Positions 16,688 through 26,021 are shown, numbered from the stretch's first letter. The stretch is 64,000 nt of DNA from Salegentibacter salinarum (GCF_900168115.1 NZ_FUZC01000005.1:1-64000), one strand, 5' to 3'. The notes: generated by a model not told the origin, from the sequence alone. Translations and numbers: made by a program.

Positions 16688-17605
16688 TTAATCTTCTTTA
16701 CCGGCTTTAAACAGAAAATCTTTCTCGCTTTTGCTCAAACTATCATAACCGCTTTTGCTTATTTTATCTAAAATAGCGTCAATTTGTTTCTGTTTTTCAT
16801 CTTTATCTAACTTTTTAGAAAAAGAAGATTTTCGCTGTGCTGCAGCAGATTTTTTATTTGAAGTTTTTCGATATACAGTTTTCATTTTGGCTTTGCGCTC
16901 AGTAGGTTGAAACATTGCCGCAAAACTGTCCATTATTTTTTCAAACCATGCCCCAATATCATTACCTTTTTGTAATTGTTTGGTATAGGTATAACCTAAA
17001 GCCGCGCCACCAAGATGGGCCAAATGTCCACCGGCATTCCCCATGGGAATTTGAATAACATCCAGGGCCACTATAAAAGCAGCAATATACCAGAATTTGA
17101 TACTTCCTATTAAAAGAAGCCGAACCCGCATATTTGGAATATAACTAGCGATGCCAACTAAAACCGCCATTACCCCGGCAGAGGCTCCTATTAAATAAGA
17201 CCGCCCGGTAGCCTCAAAGGCGGGAAATAAATTATAACTCAACATATAAACCAAAGCGCCCATAATCACTCCCAAAAAGAAATAATTAAGCAAACGTTTC
17301 GGTGAAAAATAATTCAGAAAATAGATTCCGGAGAAGTAAAGGATGAGCATATTAGATAGAATATGCCAAATCCCACCGTGTAAAAAAGAATAGGTAATAA
17401 TAGACCAGGGCTTAAAAATAAATTCTCCTAATTCCTTCGGAAATGAAAACCACTCCAGTAAAAAGTCTGATGGTAACTGAAACAGGAAGGTTAAGGTTCT
17501 AAAAAGATAAAACAGGACAAAAACCAGCACATTAATTGCGATTAGTTTTTCAACTACCGTTGCGGTTTGCAGTTTATATTTAAATTTATCAGATCCTTTC
17601 ATCAA
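16688..17605 (-). CDS. rhomboid family intramembrane serine protease
   Basis: This protease cleaves transmembrane substrates within the bilayer. The 305-residue protein has about six membrane helices. Motifs visible are the HGGIWHILSNMLILY block in helix 2, catalytic Ser in GASAGVMAVLVG and catalytic His in GGHLAHLGGAALG. A basic cytosolic C-terminal tail of about 90 residues follows, with repeated Lys and Ser. It starts within the last codons of the upstream rhomboid gene (4-bp overlap), so two rhomboids are translated in tandem. Confidence 0.9.
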   Translation of the reverse strand: MMKGSDKFKYKLQTATVVEKLIAINVLVFVLFYLFRTLTFLFQLPSDFLLEWFSFPKELGEFIFKPWSIITYSFLHGGIWHILSNMLILYFSGIYFLNYFSPKRLLNYFFLGVIMGALVYMLSYNLFPAFEATGRSYLIGASAGVMAVLVGIASYIPNMRVRLLLIGSIKFWYIAAFIVALDVIQIPMGNAGGHLAHLGGAALGYTYTKQLQKGNDIGAWFEKIMDSFAAMFQPTERKAKMKTVYRKTSNKKSAAAQRKSSFSKKLDKDEKQKQIDAILDKISKSGYDSLSKSEKDFLFKAGKED

Positions 17606-18345
17606 TCCCAGCGGTTTTGGTTAAACTGGTTTTTCTTCCAGTACCACATCATAATAAAGCCGAACAGCGCACCACCAATGTGCGCAAAGTGAGCAATACC
17701 TCCTCCAAATAACGAATATCCGGTTAATCCTGAAAACAAATCCAGTAAAATAAGTGCAGGAATAAAGAATTTCGCTTTAATAGGAACCGGCACAAATAAA
17801 AGGAACAATTCTACATTAGGAAACATCATCCCGAAAGCAACAAGAATACCATATATAGCACCAGATGCTCCAACTGCAGGCGTATTTACACTTTGATACA
17901 AGCCCTGCAAAGTTTCCCTGGGCACCGAATCAAGTATTGCTGTAGAGTATTCTCCCGTTTTAAGTAATTGCTCTATACTTCCCATACTCATCCCTGCGTC
18001 TAACAGCGCATTATAACCGGTTTTAAATTCTATATAATTTACCAGCGTATGTAAAAATGCAGCTCCAAGCCCTGCGGAAAAGTAGAAGAAAATAAACTTT
18101 TTTTGCCCCAGCATTTGCTCTATAGGCCCACCAAAAGCCCAAAGTGCATACATATTAAAAACTATATGCATTAGTCCGCCGTGCATAAACATATGGGTAA
18201 CAAACTGCCACGCCATAAAATTATCGTTCTCAAAGAACCAAAGTGCAAATAATTGGTAGGCATAATCGCCCAGAAACTGGCTACCAACAAAAAAAATGAT
18301 GTTGATAATTAAAAGTACTTTTACAGTTTCGGTAATTCTTCCCAT
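17602..18345 (-). CDS. rhomboid family intramembrane serine protease
   Basis: This is the second rhomboid of the pair, 247 residues. It has the HGGLMHIVFNMYALWAFG block, catalytic Ser in GASGAIYGILVAFG and catalytic His in HFAHIGGALFG. An extra loop of about 50 residues lies between the second helix region and the Ser box. It abuts mutL upstream and overlaps the next rhomboid by 4 bp. Substrates are unknown. Confidence 0.9.
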   Translation of the reverse strand: MGRITETVKVLLIINIIFFVGSQFLGDYAYQLFALWFFENDNFMAWQFVTHMFMHGGLMHIVFNMYALWAFGGPIEQMLGQKKFIFFYFSAGLGAAFLHTLVNYIEFKTGYNALLDAGMSMGSIEQLLKTGEYSTAILDSVPRETLQGLYQSVNTPAVGASGAIYGILVAFGMMFPNVELFLLFVPVPIKAKFFIPALILLDLFSGLTGYSLFGGGIAHFAHIGGALFGFIMMWYWKKNQFNQNRWD

Positions 18346-20214
18346 TTACATAAATTTTTTATCCAGCTCGTCTACCGTTAAAGTAACGAAAACCGATCTG
18401 TTAGACGGGCTTAACCCGGGTTCTTTACAAGCAAACAACCTGTTAACGATATGTTGCTGCTCAGTATTATTTAATAAGGTTCCAGATTTTACTGCCATTC
18501 CCTTTGCGAGCGATTTTGCCAATAAATCGGTTTGTGAAAAACCATTATCGGGCACATCGTTTTCAAAATCGGCAATAAGTTGTTCCAGCAATATTTCTAC
18601 TTCACTTTCAGAAATAAGCGTTGGAATTCCTACTATTTGTACGGAATCACTTTTAACTTCGGAAAATACAAATCCGGTTTGTTCCAGTGAATCCTGTAGT
18701 TGTTTTATTATTTCAATTTCGTGCGTATTAAACTGAAGATTTAAAGGAAACAGCAATTGCTGGCTCACTGCAGCTGAAACTGTTATGTTTTTCAACATTT
18801 CCTCATATAAAATCCGCGTGTGGGCGCGATGCTGGTCTATTACTAAAATCCCGCTTTTCAACGTACTTACAATATATTTTTTATGAAGCTGAAAGGTAGA
18901 TTTTTCCTGTGAATCCTCCGAGGGTTGAAATAGATTTCCGGTTACTTCCTCACTTTCAAATTCTATTTCCCTAAAATCAGTATCTGGTTTGGGTTCATCT
19001 TCGGTTTGTAAACCGGTGTATAAACTTTCCCAACTTTCTCCCCGTTCTTTTATAAAGTTTGAAGAAAAAGAATTTGACCTGGTTTTATGAGTTCTTGCAT
19101 TTTCTTCCTGAAACGGGTTAAAATTCCGGTCTACTTCCACCTGTGGGACTTCAGCCGACTTATTTTTGTATTCGTAAGGCGTATCAAGATTCGAATCCCG
19201 ATCAAAATCCAAAACGGGAGCTACATTAAATTGTCCTAAACTATGTTTTATTGCACTTCGTAAAATTGCATAAAGCGCGTGTTCATCGTCAAACTTAATT
19301 TCAGTTTTGGTTGGATGAATATTGATATCTATACTTTTGGGATCAACTTTTAGGAAAAGAAAATAACTGGGATAAGATTTATCTTTCAATAAACCTTCAA
19401 AAGCAACTACTACTGCATGATTTAAATACGGACTTTTTATAAAGCGGTTATTCACAAAAAAGAATTGCTCTCCCCGGGATTTCTTTGCGAATTCAGGTTT
19501 ACCTACAAATCCTGAAATTTCAACAATTTCGGTTTCCTCGGTTACCGGAACCAGTTTTTCGTTAGTTTTCCCACCAAAAATGTTGGTAATTCTTTGCCTG
19601 TGGTTTGTTTCCGGCAATTGAAACAACTCGCTACCGTTATGAAATAACGAAAATGCAATTTGGGGATGCGCCAAAGCCACTCTTTGAAATTCATCTATTA
19701 TATGCCGTGTTTCCACCGCATCAGATTTCAAAAAATTTCTCCGGGCAGGAATATTATAAAAAAGATTTTTCACACTTACCGAAGTTCCCTTTGGGCAAAC
19801 GCAAACATCCTGGTTCACAACCTTGCTGCCTTCAACCTTAATATGGGTACCAACTTCCTCATCTTCTGGTTTAGTTTTTAATTCTACGTGAGCAATCGCA
19901 GCAATAGAAGCCAGCGCCTCACCACGAAACCCTTTGGTTTGTAAACTAAAAAGATCTTCAGCAGATTTAATTTTTGAAGTAGCGTGTCGTTCAAAACACA
20001 TTCGGGCATCGGTAAGGCTCATTCCTTTACCGTCATCAACAACCTGAATTAAGGTTTTCCCCGCATCTTTAATCACCACCTGGATATTCTCAGAACCTGC
20101 ATCAATAGCATTTTCAACCAATTCTTTAACCACCGAAGCTGGGCGTTGCACCACTTCCCCGGCAGCAATCTGGTTCGCTACATGGTCTGGTAAAAGTTGA
20201 ATTATATCTGTCAT
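18346..20214 (-). CDS. mutL: DNA mismatch repair protein MutL
   Basis: MutL couples MutS mismatch recognition to strand removal. The protein has 622 residues. The N-terminal GHKL ATPase contains ELVENAIDAGS, DDGKGM and TKGFRGEALASI. A linker of about 100 residues is rich in Asn, Glu and Ser, and the C-terminal dimerisation domain follows. The endonuclease motif region reads DQHRAHTRILYEE (about residues 459-471): compared with the classical DQHA(x)2E(x)4E, the Ala is Arg and the first Glu is Thr. This may be usual in Bacteroidota. It sits in a tight operon between a small membrane protein and the rhomboids. Confidence 0.95.
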   Translation of the reverse strand: MTDIIQLLPDHVANQIAAGEVVQRPASVVKELVENAIDAGSENIQVVIKDAGKTLIQVVDDGKGMSLTDARMCFERHATSKIKSAEDLFSLQTKGFRGEALASIAAIAHVELKTKPEDEEVGTHIKVEGSKVVNQDVCVCPKGTSVSVKNLFYNIPARRNFLKSDAVETRHIIDEFQRVALAHPQIAFSLFHNGSELFQLPETNHRQRITNIFGGKTNEKLVPVTEETEIVEISGFVGKPEFAKKSRGEQFFFVNNRFIKSPYLNHAVVVAFEGLLKDKSYPSYFLFLKVDPKSIDINIHPTKTEIKFDDEHALYAILRSAIKHSLGQFNVAPVLDFDRDSNLDTPYEYKNKSAEVPQVEVDRNFNPFQEENARTHKTRSNSFSSNFIKERGESWESLYTGLQTEDEPKPDTDFREIEFESEEVTGNLFQPSEDSQEKSTFQLHKKYIVSTLKSGILVIDQHRAHTRILYEEMLKNITVSAAVSQQLLFPLNLQFNTHEIEIIKQLQDSLEQTGFVFSEVKSDSVQIVGIPTLISESEVEILLEQLIADFENDVPDNGFSQTDLLAKSLAKGMAVKSGTLLNNTEQQHIVNRLFACKEPGLSPSNRSVFVTLTVDELDKKFM

Positions 20215-20508
20215 TTAAGGCTGATTGGAAAAGATGGACAGATCAAAGTCAATTATCCATAGAAAAATAAAAACCAGCACCATAATAATAATAAGCAATC
20301 GCTTATTGATCTCCCGGTTACCGCGAGTCCTGCTTGATTTACGCACTTCAGCCCATTGTGAGCCAAAATCTATGGCATTTGTAGTTTCCTTGTATTTATT
20401 GAATTTAGAATCAAAACTATAAATATTACCCGCATCCTTACCCTTATAATAACGTGGGGTGTAATTATAACGGGCATTCTTTCTAGGGTTATAAATTTTG
20501 AGTCTCAA
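20215..20508 (-). CDS. small single-pass membrane protein of unknown function
   Basis: The 97-residue protein has a basic, Tyr-rich N-terminal half and one C-terminal membrane helix (about residues 69-88, LLIIIMVLVFIFLWII), so it is probably tail-anchored. It matches a flavobacterial family sometimes labelled riboflavin synthase subunit beta. That label seems to come from its position next to ribH and not from any enzyme domain. It abuts mutL (0 bp) and lies 110 bp after ribH. No function can be assigned. Confidence 0.65.
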   Translation of the reverse strand: MRLKIYNPRKNARYNYTPRYYKGKDAGNIYSFDSKFNKYKETTNAIDFGSQWAEVRKSSRTRGNREINKRLLIIIMVLVFIFLWIIDFDLSIFSNQP

Positions 20509-20618
20509 AATATGCTGATTTTTCGTGGCACTTCAAATTTACTCAAATTGCTTCAAAAAAACGAAGCGATCGAGCTTAAAAAGAAATCAACAAGAATAAT
20601 GCCGATGTATAATCTTAT

Positions 20619-21116
20619 TTAAAATCTGGCGTCCTGGCGTAGTTTTGCCATTTTAATAGCAGCTATGGCAGCTTCAGTACCTTTGTTACCGTGTTTTCCA
20701 CCACTTCTATCAATGGCCTGTTGCATATTTTGATCGGTTAACACACAAAAGATAATTGGAGTGTCGTTTTGCACATTAAGGTCTTTAATTCCCTGGGTAA
20801 CCCCTTCACAAACAAAGTCGAAATGTTTAGTTTCTCCTTCAATTACACTTCCTATAGCAATAATTGCATCAAGCATATCAAAACTTTCCTGCATTTTTTT
20901 ACAACCGTAAATAAGTTCAAAACTGCCGGGAACATTCCACCGCACAATTCTTTTTTCCTGAACCCTATTTTCTATAAGTGTATTATAAGCGCCTTCATAC
21001 AGGCCTTCGGTAATTTTGTCGTTCCATTCTGAAACAACAATCCCGATACGAAAATCACTCGCATCGGGAAGTTTATCTTTATCGTAATCTGAAAGGTTAT
21101 TTCCTTCTGTAGCCAT
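20619..21116 (-). CDS. ribH: 6,7-dimethyl-8-ribityllumazine synthase
   Basis: The penultimate enzyme of riboflavin synthesis, joining 5-amino-6-ribitylaminouracil to 3,4-dihydroxy-2-butanone 4-phosphate. The 165-residue protein carries the substrate motifs WNVPGSFELIYG and IAIGSVIEGETKHFDFVC, where the His is the likely proton-transfer residue, and the C-terminal GNKGTEAAIAAIKM block. It lies 2 bp downstream of a TPR protein gene. No FMN riboswitch is visible upstream. Confidence 0.95.
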   Translation of the reverse strand: MATEGNNLSDYDKDKLPDASDFRIGIVVSEWNDKITEGLYEGAYNTLIENRVQEKRIVRWNVPGSFELIYGCKKMQESFDMLDAIIAIGSVIEGETKHFDFVCEGVTQGIKDLNVQNDTPIIFCVLTDQNMQQAIDRSGGKHGNKGTEAAIAAIKMAKLRQDARF

Positions 21117-21118
21117 AA

Positions 21119-21892
21119 TTATTGTTTTGCAGCACGAGCCTGCCCCATATAGATTGGTACCTGCTCAGCTTCTGGAGCGTCTGCATACTCATCTTTTATC
21201 TTCTGAAGGTGTTCTTCAGCTTCAGCCGGTTGCCCAACTTCTAAAGCGGTAATTGCTGCTTTAAGTAAAAATTTTGGTGTTGTAAACTCGTTAGAACGCA
21301 TAGAAGCGGCTTTTTCATAATAATCTAAAGCTTCTTCCGGCTGTTCCAGTTGCATAAAAGCATCTCCAATTCCTCCTGTAGCTAAAGCGGCCAATACTTC
21401 GTCGTCACTATTAAAATCTTCAAGATAATTGATAGCTTCCTGGTAGTTTCCTGTATTCAAATAAGCAAAACCGGCGTTGTAAGTTGCAAGGTTTGCTGCA
21501 TCGGTACTTCCGTAGTTATCTATAATATCAAGAAATCCGTATTTTCCCTCACCACCATTTAGAGACATGGTAAAAAGTGAATCACGTTCAGCGCCAGATG
21601 CGTTTAAAGCAGAAGCAAAATAATTTTGCGCCTGTGCCATTTCGTTGGCTGCTTCTTCCTGTTTTGGTTCACTTACAAATCGTTCGTAACCAAGGTAACC
21701 TAAAACGGCTACGATTGCTACGGCAACAATGATATAAATATACTTTTGATTCTCTGCTACCCAGGTTTCGGTCCTACCAGCACCTTCGTCAAGAGTGTTA
21801 AATACTTCAGCAGTTGTAGATTCGTCTTCTACCTGTTTCTGCTGTTCTTCCTTATTAGATGGTTTATATCCTTTTTTCTTGTAAGTTGCCAT
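21119..21892 (-). CDS. tetratricopeptide repeat membrane protein (YfgM-like)
   Basis: The 257-residue protein has a cytosolic Lys/Gln-rich N-terminus, one membrane helix (about residues 49-66, IYIIVAVAIVAVLGYLGY) and a periplasmic domain of TPR repeats (for example NTGNYQEAINYLED and QLEQPEEALDYYEKA). This matches the YfgM/TPR_21 layout of proteins that escort exported proteins near the Sec translocon. That role is inferred from architecture. It is the first gene of the minus operon leading to ribH, mutL and the rhomboids, with a consensus promoter box 21 bp upstream. Confidence 0.8.
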   Translation of the reverse strand: MATYKKKGYKPSNKEEQQKQVEDESTTAEVFNTLDEGAGRTETWVAENQKYIYIIVAVAIVAVLGYLGYERFVSEPKQEEAANEMAQAQNYFASALNASGAERDSLFTMSLNGGEGKYGFLDIIDNYGSTDAANLATYNAGFAYLNTGNYQEAINYLEDFNSDDEVLAALATGGIGDAFMQLEQPEEALDYYEKAASMRSNEFTTPKFLLKAAITALEVGQPAEAEEHLQKIKDEYADAPEAEQVPIYMGQARAAKQ

Positions 21893-21912
21893 AAAAACTG
21901 TTTAATGCGTGG

Positions 21913-21920
21913 CAAAAATA
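21913..21920 (-). promoter_or_regulatory. -7 promoter box of the TPR-ribH-mutL-rhomboid operon
   Basis: On the minus strand the sequence is TATTTTTG, an exact match to the Bacteroidota -7 box TAnnTTTG, just upstream of the TPR gene start at 21892. A TTT-rich stretch lies about 20 bp further upstream in place of the -33 TTG. The leader would be short. Confidence 0.5.
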
Positions 21921-22038
21921 TGATTTTTATTCAAAATTAAAAGGGAAATTATTTGTATTTTTTTAATATTTTCGGGTCATTCGCTTTACTTTCAGAATTA
22001 TATCATATAAATATCAAAAAGCTGAATAACAGTATTTT

Positions 22039-23118
22039 ATGTTTTTAAAACAACTCTCTTTAGTTAATTACAAAAACCTGGATTCGGCTTCTTTCGAGTT
22101 TGATACAAAAATAAACTGTTTTGTCGGCAATAATGGAGTTGGTAAAACCAACGTTTTAGACAGTATTTATCACCTGGCTTTTGGAAAAAGCTATTTTAAC
22201 CCAATTACCAGCCAAAATATTAATCACGAAGCCGACTTTTTTGTGGTTGAAGGCCATTTTGAAAAATCTGAAAAAGACGAGCATATCTTAGTCAGCGCCA
22301 AACGCGGGCAAAAAAAAGTGATTAAAAGGAATAACAAAGCCTACGAGAAATTCAGTGATCATATTGGCTTTACTCCTACCGTAATCATTTCACCCGCTGA
22401 TCGTGACCTTATTATAGAAGGAAGTGAAACCCGGCGTAAATTTATGGACGGGGTAATCTCCCAAAGTGATAATGTTTATCTCAATAAACTAATTCAATAC
22501 GGAAAGATAAATGCACAGCGTAATTCCCTGCTGAAATATTTTGCGGCCAATCATAGTTTTGATCGCGATACTTTAGAAGTTTATAACCTTCAGCTTAGTG
22601 AACTGGGGCAGTATATTTTTGAAAAGCGGAAAGACTTTTTAGAAGAATTCATTCCTATTTTCAATAAACGCTATGCTGATATTACTAAAAATCAGGAACA
22701 GGTCGATATTAGTTATAAAAGTCAGCTGTTTGATAGCGACTTAGCCTCTTTACTGGAAGCAAACCTTCAAAAGGATATGGCATTACAATATACCAGTGTC
22801 GGCACACATAAGGACGACCTGGGTTTTGAAATTGAAGGTCATCCTATTAAGAAATTCGGCTCACAGGGACAACAAAAGTCTTTTTTGGTAGCGTTAAAAT
22901 TAGCGCAATTCGATTTTATAAAAGCTATTAGTAAAGTTAACCCAATTTTACTGCTCGATGATATTTTTGACAAATTAGACGAGCAACGGGTAGCACATAT
23001 TGTAGCTTTGGTAGCTACAGATCAGTTGGGGCAAATATTTATCAGTGATACGCATGCAGACCGTACAGAAGCGGTAGTAAAAAGCAGTAATCAATCTTAC
23101 AAACTCTTTAAATTGTGA
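22039..23118 (+). CDS. recF: DNA replication and repair protein RecF
   Basis: This ABC-type ATPase loads RecA at single-strand gaps with RecO and RecR. The 359-residue protein begins at its core ([20 protein letters not shown]). Walker A is [11 protein letters not shown], the signature region is [18 protein letters not shown], and Walker B is [13 protein letters not shown] followed by ISDTHAD. It is divergent from the TPR operon and leads a compact operon with a small lipoprotein, dciA and a pseudouridine synthase. Confidence 0.95.
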   Translation: MFLKQLSLVNYKNLDSASFEFDTKINCFVGNNGVGKTNVLDSIYHLAFGKSYFNPITSQNINHEADFFVVEGHFEKSEKDEHILVSAKRGQKKVIKRNNKAYEKFSDHIGFTPTVIISPADRDLIIEGSETRRKFMDGVISQSDNVYLNKLIQYGKINAQRNSLLKYFAANHSFDRDTLEVYNLQLSELGQYIFEKRKDFLEEFIPIFNKRYADITKNQEQVDISYKSQLFDSDLASLLEANLQKDMALQYTSVGTHKDDLGFEIEGHPIKKFGSQGQQKSFLVALKLAQFDFIKAISKVNPILLLDDIFDKLDEQRVAHIVALVATDQLGQIFISDTHADRTEAVVKSSNQSYKLFKL

Positions 23119-23549
23119 ATAAAAAAATTCTTCTTTTCCTCTTCGGAATCGTACTTTTAGGATGCGAGAAAAATAATCCTGAAGAACAATTAGAACACCT
23201 TAGCGGGTATTGGGAAATTGATCGTGTGGAAATTACAGAAGATTCTGTAATTAACTACAAGGTAAACGCCACGGTAGATTATATTGAATTTAATGGCGAA
23301 GAAGGTTTTCGTAAAAAAGTTAAGCCACAATTTGATGGCAGTTACAAAACCAGTGAAGATGTAGAAGAAATTTCAGCAAAAATAGAAAACGATAGTTTGC
23401 GCCTTCATTACAAAACCCCATTTGATGAATGGACGGAAACCGTAATTTCTGCTAAAGAAGATAAGTTTAGCGTGCTAAACCGGGATGGTAAAATCTACCA
23501 TTACACAAAATTCACCTCCTTATTAGATGAAAATGAAGAAGAGAAATAG
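23115..23549 (+). CDS. small lipoprotein, lipocalin-like, unknown function
   Basis: The 144-residue protein starts with GTG, whose GTGA overlaps the recF stop (4-bp overlap). The signal [17 protein letters not shown] ends in a clear lipobox (LLGC). The mature part begins near a [13 protein letters not shown] block, the Gly-x-Trp signature seen in small lipocalin-like envelope proteins, followed by beta-rich sequence. No function is known. Its position between recF and dciA, with overlaps at both ends, means it is co-translated with DNA replication and repair genes although it should be exported. Confidence 0.65.
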   Translation: MNKKILLFLFGIVLLGCEKNNPEEQLEHLSGYWEIDRVEITEDSVINYKVNATVDYIEFNGEEGFRKKVKPQFDGSYKTSEDVEEISAKIENDSLRLHYKTPFDEWTETVISAKEDKFSVLNRDGKIYHYTKFTSLLDENEEEK

Positions 23550-23829
23550 TGAAAATCAAAGTCTAAGTGAAGTTTTAAAGGAATTTGTAGACCATAACAA
23601 ACTCCAGGGCGGTCTCGATAAAGTTAGCGTCAAAGACGTCTGGTACCGGGAAATGGGGCCAGCAATAGAGAAATATACTACCGCCATAAAACTTCAAAAC
23701 GAAACACTCTTCGTGCAACTAAGTTCTTCAGTTTTAAGGGAAGAACTTAGTTATGGTAAGGAAAAGATTATCAATATGCTAAACAGGGAATTAGGAAAAG
23801 ACCTGATTAAAAAATTGGTTTTACGCTAA
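23527..23829 (+). CDS. DciA-type (DUF721) protein
   Basis: The 100-residue protein resembles the DUF721/DciA family (VWYREMGPAIEKYTTAIKLQNETLFVQLSSSVLREEL, then ELGKDLIKKLVLR). DciA proteins load the replicative helicase DnaB in bacteria lacking DnaC or DnaI. The gene overlaps the lipoprotein gene by 23 bp and lies close to recF, the usual flavobacterial context. Two Met codons are available at the start (23527 and 23533). Confidence 0.8.
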   Translation: MKMKKRNSENQSLSEVLKEFVDHNKLQGGLDKVSVKDVWYREMGPAIEKYTTAIKLQNETLFVQLSSSVLREELSYGKEKIINMLNRELGKDLIKKLVLR

Positions 23830-23839
23830 AAATATTTCA

Positions 23840-24412
23840 GTGCATCGTCATTTCAAAATCTATAAACCTTACGGATATTTAAGTCAGTTTATTACTAACG
23901 AACGTCCCCGGAAGAAAAAAAAGCTTTTGGGAGATTTAGGTGATTTCCCTGCGGAAACTATGTCGGTTGGCCGGTTGGACCAGGACTCGGAAGGATTGCT
24001 TTTTCTTACTACAAACGGGAAAATTAGCGCTGAAATTAATGGTAATAAAATTGAAAAAGAATATTACGTTCAGGTGGATGGCCAAATTACGTATGAAGCT
24101 ATTGAACAACTGAAACACGGGCTAGAAATTAGCATTAACGGTAAAAGCTATGAAACGCTTCCCTGCAAAGCTTATATTCTGCAAGAAAGACCCACTTTCC
24201 CGGAAAGGGCCCGAAAAATTCGTGATGAACGCCACGGCCCTACCAGCTGGATTTCAGTAACGCTTACTGAAGGTAAATTTCGGCAGGTGAAGAAAATGAC
24301 TGCTGCTGTGGGATTCCCAACTTTAAGACTGGTTCGCGTAAGAATTGGCAATGAAAAACTGGACGGCATGGATGCCGGGGAAGTTATTGAACTTACTGAA
24401 TTCTCCTATTAA
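23840..24412 (+). CDS. RluE/RsuA-family rRNA pseudouridine synthase
   Basis: This enzyme isomerises a uridine in rRNA. The 190-residue protein starts at GTG 23840 (10 bp after dciA) with the family opening FKIYKPYGYLSQF. Catalytic Asp47 is in SVGRLDQDSEGLLFLTTNG. A C-terminal TEGKFRQVKKMTAAVGFPTLRLVRVRIG block completes the catalytic domain. No S4 domain is present, as in 23S-specific RluE. Its stop shares the palindrome TTAA with the convergent amidohydrolase stop. Confidence 0.88.
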   Translation: MHRHFKIYKPYGYLSQFITNERPRKKKKLLGDLGDFPAETMSVGRLDQDSEGLLFLTTNGKISAEINGNKIEKEYYVQVDGQITYEAIEQLKHGLEISINGKSYETLPCKAYILQERPTFPERARKIRDERHGPTSWISVTLTEGKFRQVKKMTAAVGFPTLRLVRVRIGNEKLDGMDAGEVIELTEFSY

Positions 24413-25932
24413 TCGGCATTCTTTCTTAGCATTTTGCCATTTCTCACTTTTGAAAAATCTTCTCCCTGTTTTGCCAGTCGTCCATTTACAAAAACATATT
24501 TAAAACCTCTTGCCAATTGGTGTGGCTCTTCATAGGTCGCCGTTTCTTTAATTTCCGTAGGATTAAAAATCAGTAAATCGGCTTTAAAACCTTCTCTGAT
24601 CAAGCCACGATCTTCTAGTCCAATAATTTTAGCGGAGAGTCCCGTCATTTTATGAATCGCTTCTTCCAGAGTAAAAAGTTTTTTTCCTAATACGTAAGTT
24701 TCTATCACTTTTGCGAAACTACCGTAACCGCGTGGATGACGCATACTCGGACTTCCATCGCTACAAATATTTATAAATTCATTTTGCACTAATCTTTCCT
24801 GTAACACTCCATCCATAATAAAATAGGCGCCCCCGGCACCGTAAGGTCCAATATCATCAATAAGAACATCTTCAAAAGGCTTATCTAATTCTTCTGAAAT
24901 TTGCTTCAGGTTTTTTCCTTTAAATTTTCCAGAACCAATTAAAGTTGCTTCGGGACCATTGCGCTGCATTATTTTATTCCGAAGAAATTCTTCCAGTTCA
25001 CTTCTTCTGTTCTTTACTACTTCTTCAAAATCATTTGGTTTTTTAGCCCATTCCGGAAAAACGATAGCGATGCCCGTATAACTCGCATTGTATGGATAAA
25101 GATCGGCGGTTACCTGGACTCCTGCTGTTCTCGCACTATCGAGTAAGTTTAGAATTTCTTCAGCTCGCTCCTCCCCTTTTCCATAAACCGATTTAATATG
25201 GGAAACGTGAACCGGGCAATATTCACCCTGGGCGAGTAATTCCCTAATCGAGTTTTCAACCTCTAAGTCATCCTCATTCCGCATATGACTCATTATTAAT
25301 CCGTTATTTTTTCCTACTATTTTTGCCAAACGTTGCAATTCCTCTCTTTTAGAAAAATTCCCTGGATTATATTCGAGTCCGGTGGTCATTCCAAAAACTC
25401 CGGCATCAAAAGCTTTGGACAAAAGTGCTTCCATAGCTAATAGGCCCTTTTCATCAGGTAAAGTATCGTAATTCACACCTGAAAGTTCCCTTAAAGTATT
25501 GTGCCCGGCGAAAATTGAAATATTGGTAGCCGGGTTTATTTCATCAACCTTTTGAAACCAGGTTATTAAATCTTTTTCTTTAGGACTGTAACCGTCCTGG
25601 CCTAAAGCAATTGTTGTAACTCCCATTGCCAAGAAATTTTTAAATTCGGGGGTTTCCACTGGATCACCGTGAGCGTGAGAATCTATAAAACCCGGACTTA
25701 AAACTAAACCAGAAGCATCTATTACTTCCTTTGCAGTAAAGTTTTTGTGCAGGTCTTTTTCAATTTTGGCAATTTCATCTTCAAAAATTAAAATATGGGC
25801 GTTATAACTTTCGCGCCCGGAGCCGTCAATAACAGTGGCATTTTGTATTAGTAAATCATATTCTGTTTCGTCCTTATGCTGAGAGGAAAGCAGGGAAGGA
25901 AGTATTAAAAATAGATACAGAGTTAGTTTCAT
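24409..25932 (-). CDS. exported N-acyl-D-amino-acid deacylase-like amidohydrolase
   Basis: This 507-residue member of the amidohydrolase superfamily has a signal peptide (LTLYLFLILPSLLSSQ). The metal motif HxH is in SPGFIDSHAHGDP. Further catalytic-region blocks are MSHMRNEDD, HVSHIKSVYG, NICSDGSPSMRHPRGYG and the C-terminal GLIREGFKADLLIFNP. This matches the D-aminoacylase/N-acyl-D-glutamate deacylase group, which releases D-amino acids from N-acyl forms. The precise substrate is not readable. It is monocistronic and convergent with the pseudouridine synthase gene. Confidence 0.82.
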   Translation of the reverse strand: MKLTLYLFLILPSLLSSQHKDETEYDLLIQNATVIDGSGRESYNAHILIFEDEIAKIEKDLHKNFTAKEVIDASGLVLSPGFIDSHAHGDPVETPEFKNFLAMGVTTIALGQDGYSPKEKDLITWFQKVDEINPATNISIFAGHNTLRELSGVNYDTLPDEKGLLAMEALLSKAFDAGVFGMTTGLEYNPGNFSKREELQRLAKIVGKNNGLIMSHMRNEDDLEVENSIRELLAQGEYCPVHVSHIKSVYGKGEERAEEILNLLDSARTAGVQVTADLYPYNASYTGIAIVFPEWAKKPNDFEEVVKNRRSELEEFLRNKIMQRNGPEATLIGSGKFKGKNLKQISEELDKPFEDVLIDDIGPYGAGGAYFIMDGVLQERLVQNEFINICSDGSPSMRHPRGYGSFAKVIETYVLGKKLFTLEEAIHKMTGLSAKIIGLEDRGLIREGFKADLLIFNPTEIKETATYEEPHQLARGFKYVFVNGRLAKQGEDFSKVRNGKMLRKNAD

Positions 25933-26013
25933 AAAGTAAATTCATTCAGATAACTAATTTATAAAAATATAGCGCTAATCTTGAAGTTTATTTCTGAATA
26001 AGCGCATAAACCT

Positions 26014-26021
26014 TAACTTTG
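26014..26021 (+). promoter_or_regulatory. -7 promoter box of the HipA-like/DUF3037 pair
   Basis: TAACTTTG is an exact match to the Bacteroidota TAnnTTTG box, 17 bp before the ATG at 26039. A T-rich TTTCTG lies about 20 bp upstream. The pair therefore seems to have its own promoter with a very short leader. Confidence 0.5.

Noticed and set aside
20529-20560. Hairpin-like GCTTC/GAAGC in the gap between ribH and the small membrane protein
   Set aside because: It has one wobble pair, a long loop and no T-run, so it is not a convincing terminator.
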